From: Spirochaetales bacterium
GTDB taxonomy: Bacteria > Spirochaetota > Spirochaetia > DSM-2461
Direction: 5' to 3'
Assembly: GCA_028533045.1 (NCBI GenBank)
Contig: JAQQAP010000037.1
Coordinates: 248,001-312,000 of the forward strand
DNA: 64,000 nt
Positions within the stretch are counted from its first letter, which is position 1; each line of letters opens with the position of its first letter. A program made the translations under genes and the position numbers. Under the pieces are notes generated by a model. It was not told the origin of the DNA, made no database searches, and saw nothing but the letters and a program-made list of their open reading frames with translations. Of this stretch, positions 17,131-25,927 are shown piece by piece.

Positions 17131-19557
17131 ATGACATATATTAACAGAGATGAACTCCTTTATTCAGTGCAGGCACCGGGACAATATGCCGGGGGTGAGT
17201 TCGGATCAATCCGTTATGACGAAGATCAAGATTTACGAATGGCTATTTCTTTTCCCGATTTATACAGCATCGGAATGTCAAATCAGGCTATAAAGATCAT
17301 CTATTCATTGGCTAATTCCATAGAAGGGGTTCAATGTGAACGTGTTTTTGCTCCTATGGAAGATATGGAAAAGCTTCTTAAAGAGAAAGAACAGGTGTAT
17401 TTTACTCTGGAAAAGGCTATCCCTCTCCATGAATTGGATATTATTGCCTTCTCAATAGGATATGAACTCTGTTTTACAAACCTGCTTAATATTCTCGAAC
17501 TGGGACAAATCCCCTTAAGGAATAAAGATAGGGAAGATCATCATCCTGTAATTATTGCCGGTGGACCGGCCATTACCAATCCCATTCCCTTTAGTGATTT
17601 TGTAGATTTCGTATATATTGGGGAAGGGGAGGAAGGCTATCAAACTCTTCTAAGAGAAGTGGTCGAATTGAAGAGAGCCGGAAAGGGCCGGAAAGAAATC
17701 ATTGATCTATTTAAAGATCAGAGTTACCTCTGGTATGAGGGAAAAGAAGAAAAAACCAGGATAATAAAATATACCAATTTTGGAAAGGAAAAGGGCTGGA
17801 CCAGTGCTCTTCCTGTTCCCACGGTTGAAGCCGTTCAGGACCACGGTGTTGTGGAAATTATGCGTGGTTGTCCTAATAAATGTCGTTTTTGCCATGCCGG
17901 TGTCTACTATCGGCCTAAGCGGGAAAAAGATTGGAACCTCATCGTTGATGAAATTGATTTTCTTGTAAATGAAGCCGGTTACAGGGATATTACCCTTTCT
18001 TCTCTCTCCTCGGGGGACTTTACGGATATCGCTGAATTGGTTGATTTACTGAACGAAAGATATAAGGGACGGCATGTCTCATTTGCTCTTCCGTCCCTGC
18101 GAGTAAATTCTATGAGTCTTGGACTGATAGAAAAAATCAGCAAGGTAAAAAAGAGCGGTTTAACCTTTGCCGTAGAAGCGGCCAACGAAGAGTGGCAACA
18201 CGCCATCAATAAAGATGTTTCAGAAGAGAAAATCATAGAAATCCTCCGGGAAGCCAAAAGACGAGGATGGCGACAGGCTAAATTCTATTTTATGATCGGT
18301 CTCCCCGTTTCTATCGATCATAAGGAAGAGGATGAGATGATTGCCTATCTGGATAGAATTCAGAGGGCCACGAAGATTAATCTTACCGTAAATATCGGAA
18401 CTTTTATTCCAAAAGTTTTTACCCCCTTCAAAGGAGCAAGACAGCTGGAAGAAATGGCAAGCTTGGAAAAGATTCTTTATATCAAAAGAAATGTGGGGAA
18501 GGGGATTCGCGTTAGCTTCCATTCTCCCTTCGCCTCATTAATCGAAGCCGTATTATCCCGGGGAGATAAAAAGGCGGGGGAACTCTTTTATCAGGCCTAC
18601 TTACAGGGGGCTCGTCTTGATAGTTGGGATGATCATCTAGATAGGGATTTGTGGAAAAAAATCCTGTCCGAAGCCGATTGGGAGGTGGAAAAAGAGATCT
18701 GTTCCCCCCATGACACATTTCCCGAACTTTATGACACTATTGACCTGGGGGCTAGTCAAAAGTCATTGGATAAAGAGAATGAAATGTCATTGGACAGTAC
18801 CTTATCAGATTCTTGTAGCGACCCCTGTACTGACCACTGTAGTATTTGTAATAAGTCTCTTAAGGTAAGAAATGCTCAAAAAATAGAGAACCCTCTTTTA
18901 TCTTGTCAAAAAGACTCGATAGAAGAGTACCATCCATATCTCTTCGTTATGCAAAAAGAGGGAGCGGCTCGTTTTACCGGCCACCTGGATTTTTCCAGAG
19001 CTGTGGAAAGAACCTTTTATCGTTGTTCTTTACCGTTAAAGATGTCACAAGGTTTCAATCCTAAGCCAAAAATCGAGTTTGCCAATCCCATATCTTTGGG
19101 AGCTGCCTCTAATGAAGAAATTGTTTTGGCCGAATTGACCAGTCCCATAAGCATAGAGGAAACAATTATAGCCTTTAATAAGCGATCTCCAGAAGGAATG
19201 GTTTTAGCCGATGTCCTTAAACTTCCTGTTATTGAAGGACGAAAAAAGCTTACTCTTATGAAAAACTGGGGAGGAGCCGATTGGTTAATTGAACACACCG
19301 ATTTTAACGCCTCCCAATTGATAGAACAATTTTCTCAAAAAATTGATGAACTGGAAATAGGTGCTTCCTTTCAGATTCTGGAAGATCCTTCTTTAAAGAT
19401 TAGACAACGGTTCTCCAAAGAAAAAGTTCTCTATAACAGCCTCAATAAGTTTATTCGAGAAAACTTTGATGATTATGATAAGTTCAGAATAAAACGCCTT
19501 AAAAGTTGGGCTGTGAATAAAAGGGGAGAACTGGTTTCCTATAAGGATTTCTTCTAA
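17131..19557 (+). CDS. Radical SAM protein fused to DUF2344 (TIGR03960/TIGR03936-like)
   Basis: An 808-aa two-part protein. The N-terminal half has a B12-binding-like region and a radical SAM core with Cys247-x3-Cys251-x2-Cys254 ('RGCPNKCRFCHAG') for the 4Fe-4S cluster. Residues around 565-580 carry another Cys cluster ('CSDPCTDHCSIC'). The C-terminal quarter is the DUF2344 module ('RFTGHLDFSRAVERTFYR', 'KMSQGFNPKPKIEFA'). Elsewhere these families lie near ribonuclease G and ribosomal protein genes, hinting at rRNA or tRNA-linked modification; the reaction is unknown. It begins one base after rodA and ends the long plus-strand gene train. Confidence 0.88.
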   Translation: MTYINRDELLYSVQAPGQYAGGEFGSIRYDEDQDLRMAISFPDLYSIGMSNQAIKIIYSLANSIEGVQCERVFAPMEDMEKLLKEKEQVYFTLEKAIPLHELDIIAFSIGYELCFTNLLNILELGQIPLRNKDREDHHPVIIAGGPAITNPIPFSDFVDFVYIGEGEEGYQTLLREVVELKRAGKGRKEIIDLFKDQSYLWYEGKEEKTRIIKYTNFGKEKGWTSALPVPTVEAVQDHGVVEIMRGCPNKCRFCHAGVYYRPKREKDWNLIVDEIDFLVNEAGYRDITLSSLSSGDFTDIAELVDLLNERYKGRHVSFALPSLRVNSMSLGLIEKISKVKKSGLTFAVEAANEEWQHAINKDVSEEKIIEILREAKRRGWRQAKFYFMIGLPVSIDHKEEDEMIAYLDRIQRATKINLTVNIGTFIPKVFTPFKGARQLEEMASLEKILYIKRNVGKGIRVSFHSPFASLIEAVLSRGDKKAGELFYQAYLQGARLDSWDDHLDRDLWKKILSEADWEVEKEICSPHDTFPELYDTIDLGASQKSLDKENEMSLDSTLSDSCSDPCTDHCSICNKSLKVRNAQKIENPLLSCQKDSIEEYHPYLFVMQKEGAARFTGHLDFSRAVERTFYRCSLPLKMSQGFNPKPKIEFANPISLGAASNEEIVLAELTSPISIEETIIAFNKRSPEGMVLADVLKLPVIEGRKKLTLMKNWGGADWLIEHTDFNASQLIEQFSQKIDELEIGASFQILEDPSLKIRQRFSKEKVLYNSLNKFIRENFDDYDKFRIKRLKSWAVNKRGELVSYKDFF

Positions 19558-19558
19558 G

Positions 19559-19597
19559 GGATTAAACTGCGACAATCATTTTGTCGTAGTTTAATCC
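19559..19597. terminator. Hairpin between convergent genes, probable bidirectional terminator
   Basis: A long inverted repeat (17-base arms GGATTAAACTGCGACAA and its near-complement, one G-T mismatch) with a short loop lies directly after the radical SAM gene stop. It has no strong T tract on either side, so termination efficiency is uncertain. It separates the plus-strand operon from the minus-strand membrane-protein gene. Confidence 0.6.
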
Positions 19598-19625
19598 AGG
19601 TAGACAGAATATATATTATCAGAAG

Positions 19626-19982
19626 TCAGGTGTTATATCCATAACCGGACTGAATCACGATAAAAGCAGAGAATATCAACGTAATAAATACCATGCAAAC
19701 CATGGCTATGATAAGTTTAATAAGGGATTTCTTCTTAAGGTTTGAAACATATCGATTCCTTATTATACGTCCTATAATGGCAGAGAATGCAAAAAAGAAA
19801 GAACATACGGAAAAGATAATTACCATTTCTATAATTCCATTTACGGTTCTATCGGAAAATTGCTGGGTTCCCGTAAAAAAATAGAACATCACAAGGAAAA
19901 TGGTCATGGTGAGTGTATAGGCTACAATTTTATTTAGTAAGGCGGGAAACCAAATAATGCGGTAATCCCTTTTATGCTTCAT
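19626..19982 (-). CDS. Small membrane protein of unknown function, three predicted helices
   Basis: A 118-aa basic protein with three hydrophobic segments (about 18-36, 49-70 and 88-108) separated by Arg/Lys-rich loops such as 'GRIIRNRY' and 'NLKKKSLIK'. I recognise no family. It is a single gene, divergent from EF-G2 and convergent with the radical SAM gene. The ATG has no Shine-Dalgarno site; a TTGACA -35 with correct geometry lies upstream. Real coding status is supported by its exclusive fit between a hairpin and a promoter, but there is no homology evidence. Confidence 0.6.
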   Translation of the reverse strand: MKHKRDYRIIWFPALLNKIVAYTLTMTIFLVMFYFFTGTQQFSDRTVNGIIEMVIIFSVCSFFFAFSAIIGRIIRNRYVSNLKKKSLIKLIIAMVCMVFITLIFSAFIVIQSGYGYNT

Positions 19983-19989
19983 ATATGTG

Positions 19990-20018
19990 ACAATTCACTT
20001 TTTTCTCTCTTTTGTCAA
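19990..20018 (-). promoter_or_regulatory. Putative leaderless promoter of the small membrane protein
   Basis: On the minus strand a consensus -35 TTGACA (20018-20013) is followed after 17 bases by AATTGT (19995-19990), which keeps the important A2 and T6 of a -10. Seven bases then lead to the ATG at 19982. The -10 is weak, so this is tentative. Confidence 0.4.
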
Positions 20019-20030
20019 CTCCTCAGTTGA

Positions 20031-20059
20031 TTGATCGGAGTTCACCTTTATGCTATTAT
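20031..20059 (+). promoter_or_regulatory. Extended -10 promoter of EF-G2, leaderless geometry
   Basis: A -35 TTGATC (20031-20036), a 17-base spacer and an extended -10 TGcTATTAT (20051-20059) are present. Seven bases then lead to the ATG at 20067, so the transcript should begin at the start codon. No Shine-Dalgarno site is visible. Confidence 0.6.
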
Positions 20060-20066
20060 ATTCGCT

Positions 20067-22082
20067 ATGAGAAATATTGGAATCATGGCACATATTGATG
20101 CTGGAAAAACAACTACAACCGAAAGGATTCTTTATTATACAGGGAAAAGCCATAAAATTGGTGAAGTCGATGACGGCAGCGCCACAATGGACTGGATGGA
20201 ACAGGAACAGGATCGGGGAATTACGATTGTTTCTGCTGCAACAACCTGTTACTGGCAAAAGGATCAGATTAATATTATTGATACTCCGGGACATGTAGAT
20301 TTTACAGCTGAAGTTGAACGCTCTCTACGTGTTCTTGATGGCGCTGTGGCAATATTCTGTGCCGTTGGTGCGGTAGAACCGCAGTCCGAGACGGTGTGGC
20401 ATCAGGCCGATAAATATGAAGTACCCCGTATTGTTTACATTAATAAAATGGACCGTACCGGTGCTGATTTTTATAATGTATTAGAGGAAATCGAAAGCAA
20501 ACTGGGCGCCACACCTGTGCCTCTCTTTCTTCCCATCGGCGCAGAGAATGGTTATGAGGGAAATATCGACCTGTTCAAAATGGAGGAAATCCGTTGGGAC
20601 ATGGACAATAACGGTGAAACTTTCGCCTACTCCCCTATTAGTGATGATCGTCAAGCCTTGGCGGAAGAGTGGCGGGATAAGCTTGTTGATAGTCTATCGG
20701 CTTTTTCCGATGAAATAACAGAACTCTACCTTGAGGGTGACGAAATCCCCAATGATTTACTAAAAAAGGTCATAAGAAAAGAGACTATTGAAAGGAATAT
20801 CGTACCCGTTTTTGTCGGTTCTTCCCTTAAAAATAAGGGGGTGCAGCCCCTTTTAGACGGTATTATGGAGTTTCTCCCCAGTCCTGGCGATCTTCCCTCT
20901 ATAAAGTGTCATCATGCCAAAAAAGAGGAAGAGGTTGAGCTGGAAAGAGATAAGTCAGGCCCCCTTGCCGGTCTTGTCTTTAAGATTCAGCAGGACCGTG
21001 AAATGGGTTCTCTCTGTTTTGTTCGCCTCTATTCCGGTTCTCTAAAAAGCGGTTCCGCCGTTATGAATATTAGCAAAAAGAAACGGGAAAGGGTTAACCG
21101 AATCCTCCGAATGCACTCCAATCATCATGAACAGATAAATACTCTTGAAGCCGGTGATATTGCCGTAATCGTTGGTATGAAGATGGCCCAAACAGGAGAT
21201 ACCATTGGCAGTGAAGGATTTCCCGTTCTTCTGGAATCAATGGATTTTCCCGAGCCGGTTATTTCCGTAGCCATTGAACCTAAAACGATCAGCGACCAGG
21301 ACAAGATGAAATCATCACTCGAAATCCTGCAGCGTGAGGATCCTACTTTTTCCGTTACCGAGAATGACGAAACGGGTCAGATTGTTATCTCCGGCATGGG
21401 GGAATTGCACCTGGATGTTCTTACCACACGTCTTCTTAAAGAGTATAAAGTGGAAGCCAATATCGGTAATCCCCAGGTATCTTACAGAGAAGCTATAACA
21501 GCTGTAGTCGAACATAAGGAAGTCTTTGAAAAGACTTTGGCCGGTAAAGAAAATAAAGCAGTCATCAAGTTTAAAATTGAGCCTGATAAGCGTGGTGCGG
21601 GAAACAGTTTTCACTCAGAAGTGCCTAAAAACAAACTTCCCCTGCCCATCCAGGAAGCTGTTGAAAGAGGCATGTTAAACGCGATGCAGTCCGGTACATT
21701 AATGGGCTATGCCATGATTGATATAAAAGCGACCCTATTGGATGGGGAGTTTGATGAAGCGGCCAGTACGGAGCTTGCTTTCGAAGCCGCCGCATCCCTT
21801 GGTTTTGATAATGCTTGTCGAAATGCTTCTCCCGTACTGATGGAGCCGGTAATGCACGTTGATATCATGTGTCCCTCCGACTATGTGGGAGATGTTATTA
21901 GCAGCCTGACCCAGCGCGGCGGGCTTGTAAGCAGTATGGAGTCAAAGCCTTCTTTTGAACTTGTTAAGGCTCAGGCTCCTCTGGCAAAACTCTTTGGTTA
22001 CTCTACGGCCCTTAGAAGTCAAACTCAGGGGCGGGGTACGTTCTCTATCGAATTCAGTCATTTTGCAGAGAAAATAAATTAA
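20067..22082 (+). CDS. Elongation factor G paralogue, EF-G2 type (spdEFG2-like)
   Basis: A translational GTPase of 671 aa. G-domain motifs are clear: 'AHIDAGKTT' (G1), 'DRGITI' (G2), 'DTPGHVDF' (G3), 'NKMDRTG' (G4). All five EF-G domains are present. The N-terminus begins directly at '[11 protein letters not shown]' without the short extension of canonical FusA. Spirochaetes typically encode two EF-Gs, and the EF-G2 of Borrelia was described as a ribosome-recycling factor; assignment to that class here is inference. I reject a TTG start 12 codons upstream because it lies in the promoter. The stop overlaps the convergent comF stop by four bases. Confidence 0.85.
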   Translation: MRNIGIMAHIDAGKTTTTERILYYTGKSHKIGEVDDGSATMDWMEQEQDRGITIVSAATTCYWQKDQINIIDTPGHVDFTAEVERSLRVLDGAVAIFCAVGAVEPQSETVWHQADKYEVPRIVYINKMDRTGADFYNVLEEIESKLGATPVPLFLPIGAENGYEGNIDLFKMEEIRWDMDNNGETFAYSPISDDRQALAEEWRDKLVDSLSAFSDEITELYLEGDEIPNDLLKKVIRKETIERNIVPVFVGSSLKNKGVQPLLDGIMEFLPSPGDLPSIKCHHAKKEEEVELERDKSGPLAGLVFKIQQDREMGSLCFVRLYSGSLKSGSAVMNISKKKRERVNRILRMHSNHHEQINTLEAGDIAVIVGMKMAQTGDTIGSEGFPVLLESMDFPEPVISVAIEPKTISDQDKMKSSLEILQREDPTFSVTENDETGQIVISGMGELHLDVLTTRLLKEYKVEANIGNPQVSYREAITAVVEHKEVFEKTLAGKENKAVIKFKIEPDKRGAGNSFHSEVPKNKLPLPIQEAVERGMLNAMQSGTLMGYAMIDIKATLLDGEFDEAASTELAFEAAASLGFDNACRNASPVLMEPVMHVDIMCPSDYVGDVISSLTQRGGLVSSMESKPSFELVKAQAPLAKLFGYSTALRSQTQGRGTFSIEFSHFAEKIN

Positions 22083-22780
22083 TCTCTCACAATGGTAAGG
22101 GATCTTATCTCGTAAAGTCCCTTACCATTGAGTATCTTATAGCACTCTTTAAGGGTTGATCCTGTGGTAAACACATCATCTATTATCATTATTCGGGGCG
22201 GTAGTGAGATATTTTTCATTAGGTAAAATCTTCCCGCAGAGGCAATTTGTCTTTCTTCCCTGTTCAGACTTTTTTGGGACTGTCCTTTTTCCTTTAAGAA
22301 ATAGTTCCCTGTACTCCAGCCCCACTTTTTTAAGTAAGAAATAATTAATTCCACCTGATCCCAACCGGTACGGAACTTTTTTCCTTTTTCAGGTGGAATC
22401 GGTACAAGTGTGTAATTCAGATAACCGTTACTCCTCAAACAAGAGTCTATTTGACTGGCAAAAAAAAGAGCTAATCTTTTCTCTTTATCAAATTTATAAT
22501 ACTGAATAAGATCTTTAAAGACACCTCTGTAGGGATAAAGAGAGCTGTTACATAGGGGGAACTCATCTTCACGACATTCCAGGCAGATATCCTTCTCTCC
22601 TAAAAGCTTAATACCGCAGCGTAGGCAGAATTGGGAATCGCAAGGATAATAATTATCCCATTTAAATCTTAAAAAGCAGGAATAGCAAAGGCCATATTTT
22701 ATGGAGGTCAAATCCGTTTTCCCACAAATAAGACAGTTCGACTGCCCCCCTATAAGTTGAAGAAAATCCTTTAGTCTCAT
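22079..22780 (-). CDS. comF: ComF family phosphoribosyltransferase-like protein
   Basis: A 233-aa cytoplasmic protein of the ComF/GntX family, linked to DNA uptake in competent bacteria and widely present elsewhere. The N-terminal part carries two Cys pairs forming a zinc ribbon ('CLICGKTD', 'CLRCGIK', 'CLECRED'), and the C-terminal part has the PRPP-binding motif '[14 protein letters not shown]'. It is the last gene of the minus-strand envelope/mutS cluster, 24 bases after mutS, without an obvious Shine-Dalgarno site. Its stop interlocks with that of EF-G2 in a shared TTAA. Confidence 0.88.
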   Translation of the reverse strand: MRLKDFLQLIGGQSNCLICGKTDLTSIKYGLCYSCFLRFKWDNYYPCDSQFCLRCGIKLLGEKDICLECREDEFPLCNSSLYPYRGVFKDLIQYYKFDKEKRLALFFASQIDSCLRSNGYLNYTLVPIPPEKGKKFRTGWDQVELIISYLKKWGWSTGNYFLKEKGQSQKSLNREERQIASAGRFYLMKNISLPPRIMIIDDVFTTGSTLKECYKILNGKGLYEIRSLTIVRD

Positions 22781-22804
22781 ATAGAAACAAGAGGAAGTTA
22801 TTTC

Positions 22805-25384
22805 TTATTTTTGCTCACTTAGTCTTTTTTTCCAGTTATCAAGACGATTTAAGGCCTCTAAAGGAGTCATACTATTGATATCAAGATATTCAAGATCATT
22901 AAGAATCATTTCTCCTTCATCAAATAGACCGAATTGATCCGTTGCGGTTTCCATTTTACGAGTCTCTATTTGTTTACCTTCGCCTTTCTCTATTGATTGT
23001 AGTATTTCTTTAGCCCGCCCAATGACTTCCCGAGGAATACCGGCTAGCGAAGCCACATGTATTCCGTAAGAGTTATTGGATGGCCCTTCTTTAATTTTCT
23101 TAAGAAAAAGGATTTCCTGGCCTCTCTCTTCAACCTGCAGGGAAAGATTTTTAAGCCGCGAGTGTTCTATATCACTGAGTTCGTGATAATGGGTGGCAAA
23201 AAGGGTTTTCGCCCCAATAGTATCAAGCAAGTATTCACTAATGGCCCAAGCAATAGAGAGACCGTCTTCCGTGCTTGTTCCCCTACCCACTTCATCCATG
23301 ATAATTAAACTTTTAGAGCTGGAGTTTCGAAGTATGTAGGCGGTCTCATTCATTTCGACTAAGAAAGTTGATTCTCCCCTTGCCAGGTTATCAGTTGCCC
23401 CGACACGACAGAAGATTCGATCCACAATTGAAATAGTCCCTGCCGTAGCGGGTATAAAGGAACCGATTTGTGCCATAAGGGTAATAAGAGCTGTTTGTCT
23501 GAGAAAGGTGGATTTACCTGCCATATTCGGACCGGTGATAAGGGCAAAGGAGACATTCTCACTATCTATTTCCAGGGAGTTGGGTATAAATTCTCCCGGA
23601 GGTAAATGGTATTCGACAACCGGATGTCTGCCATTAATAATATCCATGGAGGAATTTTCCGTTAAAATCGGCTTAATATATCCATTAATAGTGGCACAAT
23701 AGGCTAAAGATTGAAGACAGTCAATCTGTGAGAAAAAATCTGAAACCAGTTGTAAAAGGCGCAGCTTTTCTTTAACCTTGCTACGTACCTCAAGAAATAG
23801 TTTTTTTTCCAATTCAATAATCTTATCGGAGGCACTATTGATTTCTGTTTCAATTTCACCCAGCCGTTCCGTGGTGAACCGTTCCGAGCCAACAAGTGAC
23901 TGACGGCGGATAAAATGCTTGGGAACAAGCTCCAGATGACTTTTCGTAACATCAAAAAAGTAGCCTATAATCTTATTGTATTTAATTTTTAGAGTGGTAA
24001 TCCCGGAGTTGGTTTTTTCCGATTCAAGATAGTCATCCAATATTTGCCGGCTGTTCTTTTTGAGATTTCTTAGGTGGTCCAGCTCTTCGTTATATCCTTC
24101 ACGGATAATTCGTCCTTCAGTTAAGAGTATGGAAGGTTCATCCAGAATAGCCCTATCCAGTAAATCGGTTAAACTATCAAGCTCTTCACGGGGGATCTCT
24201 TTATTATTGAGAAGTTCTCCCAGTTCCTTATTGCTTTCCAGGGTATTTAGAATATGACGATATTGACCAATGGATTTGCCTATGGCCAGTAGATTCTTGC
24301 CATGGGCTTTTTCCATGGCAACCCGGGCGGTTAATCGCTCCAGGTCCAAAATAGGTTTAAGTTCTTCCCTGAGTTTCTGAAGAATGATCTGCTCTCCATG
24401 AAGAAGTTCAACTCTCTCTTGCCTATGTTGGATGGGGAGATAATCCTTTAAGGGATGTTGTATCCAGTTTTTTAATAACCGTGTTCCCATAGGAGTCATG
24501 GTTTGATCAAGGATTTCAAAGAGGGTATAATTTTTTGTCCCATCCTGAAGGTTTTTCACTAACTCCAGGTTTTTTCGCGTGGCTTCGTCCAAAGCGAGGT
24601 AATCCGATTCACTGTAAACTTTTAGGGTAGATATATGGGGTAAAAGGCTTTTTGCCGTATCTTCAATATACTGGATAAGAACCCCTGGGGACAATACCAG
24701 AGGACTGTTACTCTTAATCCCAAAAGCTTTTAAACTATTGAGTCCAAACTGTTTACATAACAAAGCTTCGGCAGCTCTGGTATCAAAAGACCAGTCGGGC
24801 ATTTTATTGAGAATAAACAAGCCTTCCTGTAAGAATTGATAATCCTGACGTTCAAGAAGGGATTCCTGTAAGATAATTTCTCCGGGAGCCAGCCTAAAGA
24901 GTTCGCTTCGAAGGAACTCCCCTCCTCCCTCAAGGGATGATAGTGAGGTAAAAAAAGCCCCCGTAGAGAGATCAATATAGGAGAAGTTTAGATCATTCCC
25001 CTGATAACCTATTGAAGCTAAATAGTTATTGGAGCCCTTGTCGAGAAAATCTTCCTCCACAATTGTACCGGGAGTAATAATTTCGACAACTTCTCTCTTT
25101 GCCAGTCCCTTGCCTTTGGGAGGGAGTTCCGTTTGTTCACAGATGGCAACTTTCTTCCCCAGCTTAAGAAGACGTCCAATATAGTTTTGTGAGGCATGAT
25201 AAGGGATTCCGCACATGGAAATCCCCTGTCGTTTAGTTAATGTAAGATTTAGTAAACGGCTTACTTCTCGGGCATCATCACGAAACATCTCATAGAAATC
25301 CCCCATTCTGAAAAAAAGAACAGCATCTTTATGCTGTTCTTTTATCGAGAGATACTGTTTCATCATCGGAGTCGGTTCTGACAC
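22805..25384 (-). CDS. mutS: DNA mismatch repair protein MutS
   Basis: Recognises mismatches and small loops and recruits MutL. The 859-aa protein has the mismatch-reading Phe30-x-Glu32 in 'MGDFYEMF', connector, lever and clamp domains, and the C-terminal ABC ATPase with Walker A 'GPNMAGKST' and Walker B/signature 'DEVGRGTSTEDG'. The C-terminal end has the usual extension. It starts at GTG with AGAGG upstream, eight bases after the skp/ompH-like gene. Its linkage to bamA matches the treponemal order as I recall it. Confidence 0.96.
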   Translation of the reverse strand: MSEPTPMMKQYLSIKEQHKDAVLFFRMGDFYEMFRDDAREVSRLLNLTLTKRQGISMCGIPYHASQNYIGRLLKLGKKVAICEQTELPPKGKGLAKREVVEIITPGTIVEEDFLDKGSNNYLASIGYQGNDLNFSYIDLSTGAFFTSLSSLEGGGEFLRSELFRLAPGEIILQESLLERQDYQFLQEGLFILNKMPDWSFDTRAAEALLCKQFGLNSLKAFGIKSNSPLVLSPGVLIQYIEDTAKSLLPHISTLKVYSESDYLALDEATRKNLELVKNLQDGTKNYTLFEILDQTMTPMGTRLLKNWIQHPLKDYLPIQHRQERVELLHGEQIILQKLREELKPILDLERLTARVAMEKAHGKNLLAIGKSIGQYRHILNTLESNKELGELLNNKEIPREELDSLTDLLDRAILDEPSILLTEGRIIREGYNEELDHLRNLKKNSRQILDDYLESEKTNSGITTLKIKYNKIIGYFFDVTKSHLELVPKHFIRRQSLVGSERFTTERLGEIETEINSASDKIIELEKKLFLEVRSKVKEKLRLLQLVSDFFSQIDCLQSLAYCATINGYIKPILTENSSMDIINGRHPVVEYHLPPGEFIPNSLEIDSENVSFALITGPNMAGKSTFLRQTALITLMAQIGSFIPATAGTISIVDRIFCRVGATDNLARGESTFLVEMNETAYILRNSSSKSLIIMDEVGRGTSTEDGLSIAWAISEYLLDTIGAKTLFATHYHELSDIEHSRLKNLSLQVEERGQEILFLKKIKEGPSNNSYGIHVASLAGIPREVIGRAKEILQSIEKGEGKQIETRKMETATDQFGLFDEGEMILNDLEYLDINSMTPLEALNRLDNWKKRLSEQK

Positions 25385-25392
25385 GTTATCCT

Positions 25393-25911
25393 CTAACGAT
25401 TTAAGAGAGAGAGCCGGTTCAATACGGCATCGGTAATATCTACTTCAGGTGACCACCAGACAAGATCGGGATCGCTCTTTTTCATAACAAGAGAATATCC
25501 CTGGCTTTCTGCGACAAAAGCTATGGCATCATAGATTTCTGTTGTCATGGAAAGACTGGAGGCATATTTCTCTTTCATATTATTTAATTGGGTTTTCTTT
25601 ACCCGCAAATAATCCTGCTGGTACTTTTTCTTCTGTTCTATCATTTCATCATAGGAGAGAACAGCATTTTGATCCCCTTCTTTCTGAGCATCAATTCTTT
25701 TCTCTTCCAGTTCTGCTATCTCATCGGCAATGGCTGCCAGCTCTTCAATAATCTCATTTTCGAAGTCGGTAACTTCTTTGATTTTCCTTGAGTCCTGATA
25801 ATAGACAGAAAGCAGTCTGGAATAGTCTACAACAGCCAAACGGGTTATCTGCTGTGAAAAAAGAAGTGATCCCAAAGTAAAAAGTAAAAGTCCTAATAAT
25901 AATCGTTTCAT
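25393..25911 (-). CDS. skp: Periplasmic chaperone, OmpH/Skp family
   Basis: A 172-aa exported protein: signal peptide (about 1-20) followed by an Ala/Glu/Lys-rich helical arm ('IADEIAELEEKRIDAQKEG') characteristic of Skp, which holds unfolded outer-membrane proteins as a trimer. The C-terminal part ('AIAFVAESQGYSLVMKK') matches the family body domain. AGGAAG precedes the ATG. It lies directly downstream of bamA, whose substrates it would deliver. Confidence 0.87.
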   Translation of the reverse strand: MKRLLLGLLLFTLGSLLFSQQITRLAVVDYSRLLSVYYQDSRKIKEVTDFENEIIEELAAIADEIAELEEKRIDAQKEGDQNAVLSYDEMIEQKKKYQQDYLRVKKTQLNNMKEKYASSLSMTTEIYDAIAFVAESQGYSLVMKKSDPDLVWWSPEVDITDAVLNRLSLLNR

Positions 25912-25927
25912 CTATATCTTCCTAATT

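Noticed and set aside
20031-20066. Upstream in-frame TTG start for EF-G2
   Set aside because: It would place the start codon in the -35 box and add 12 residues absent from the conserved N-terminus.
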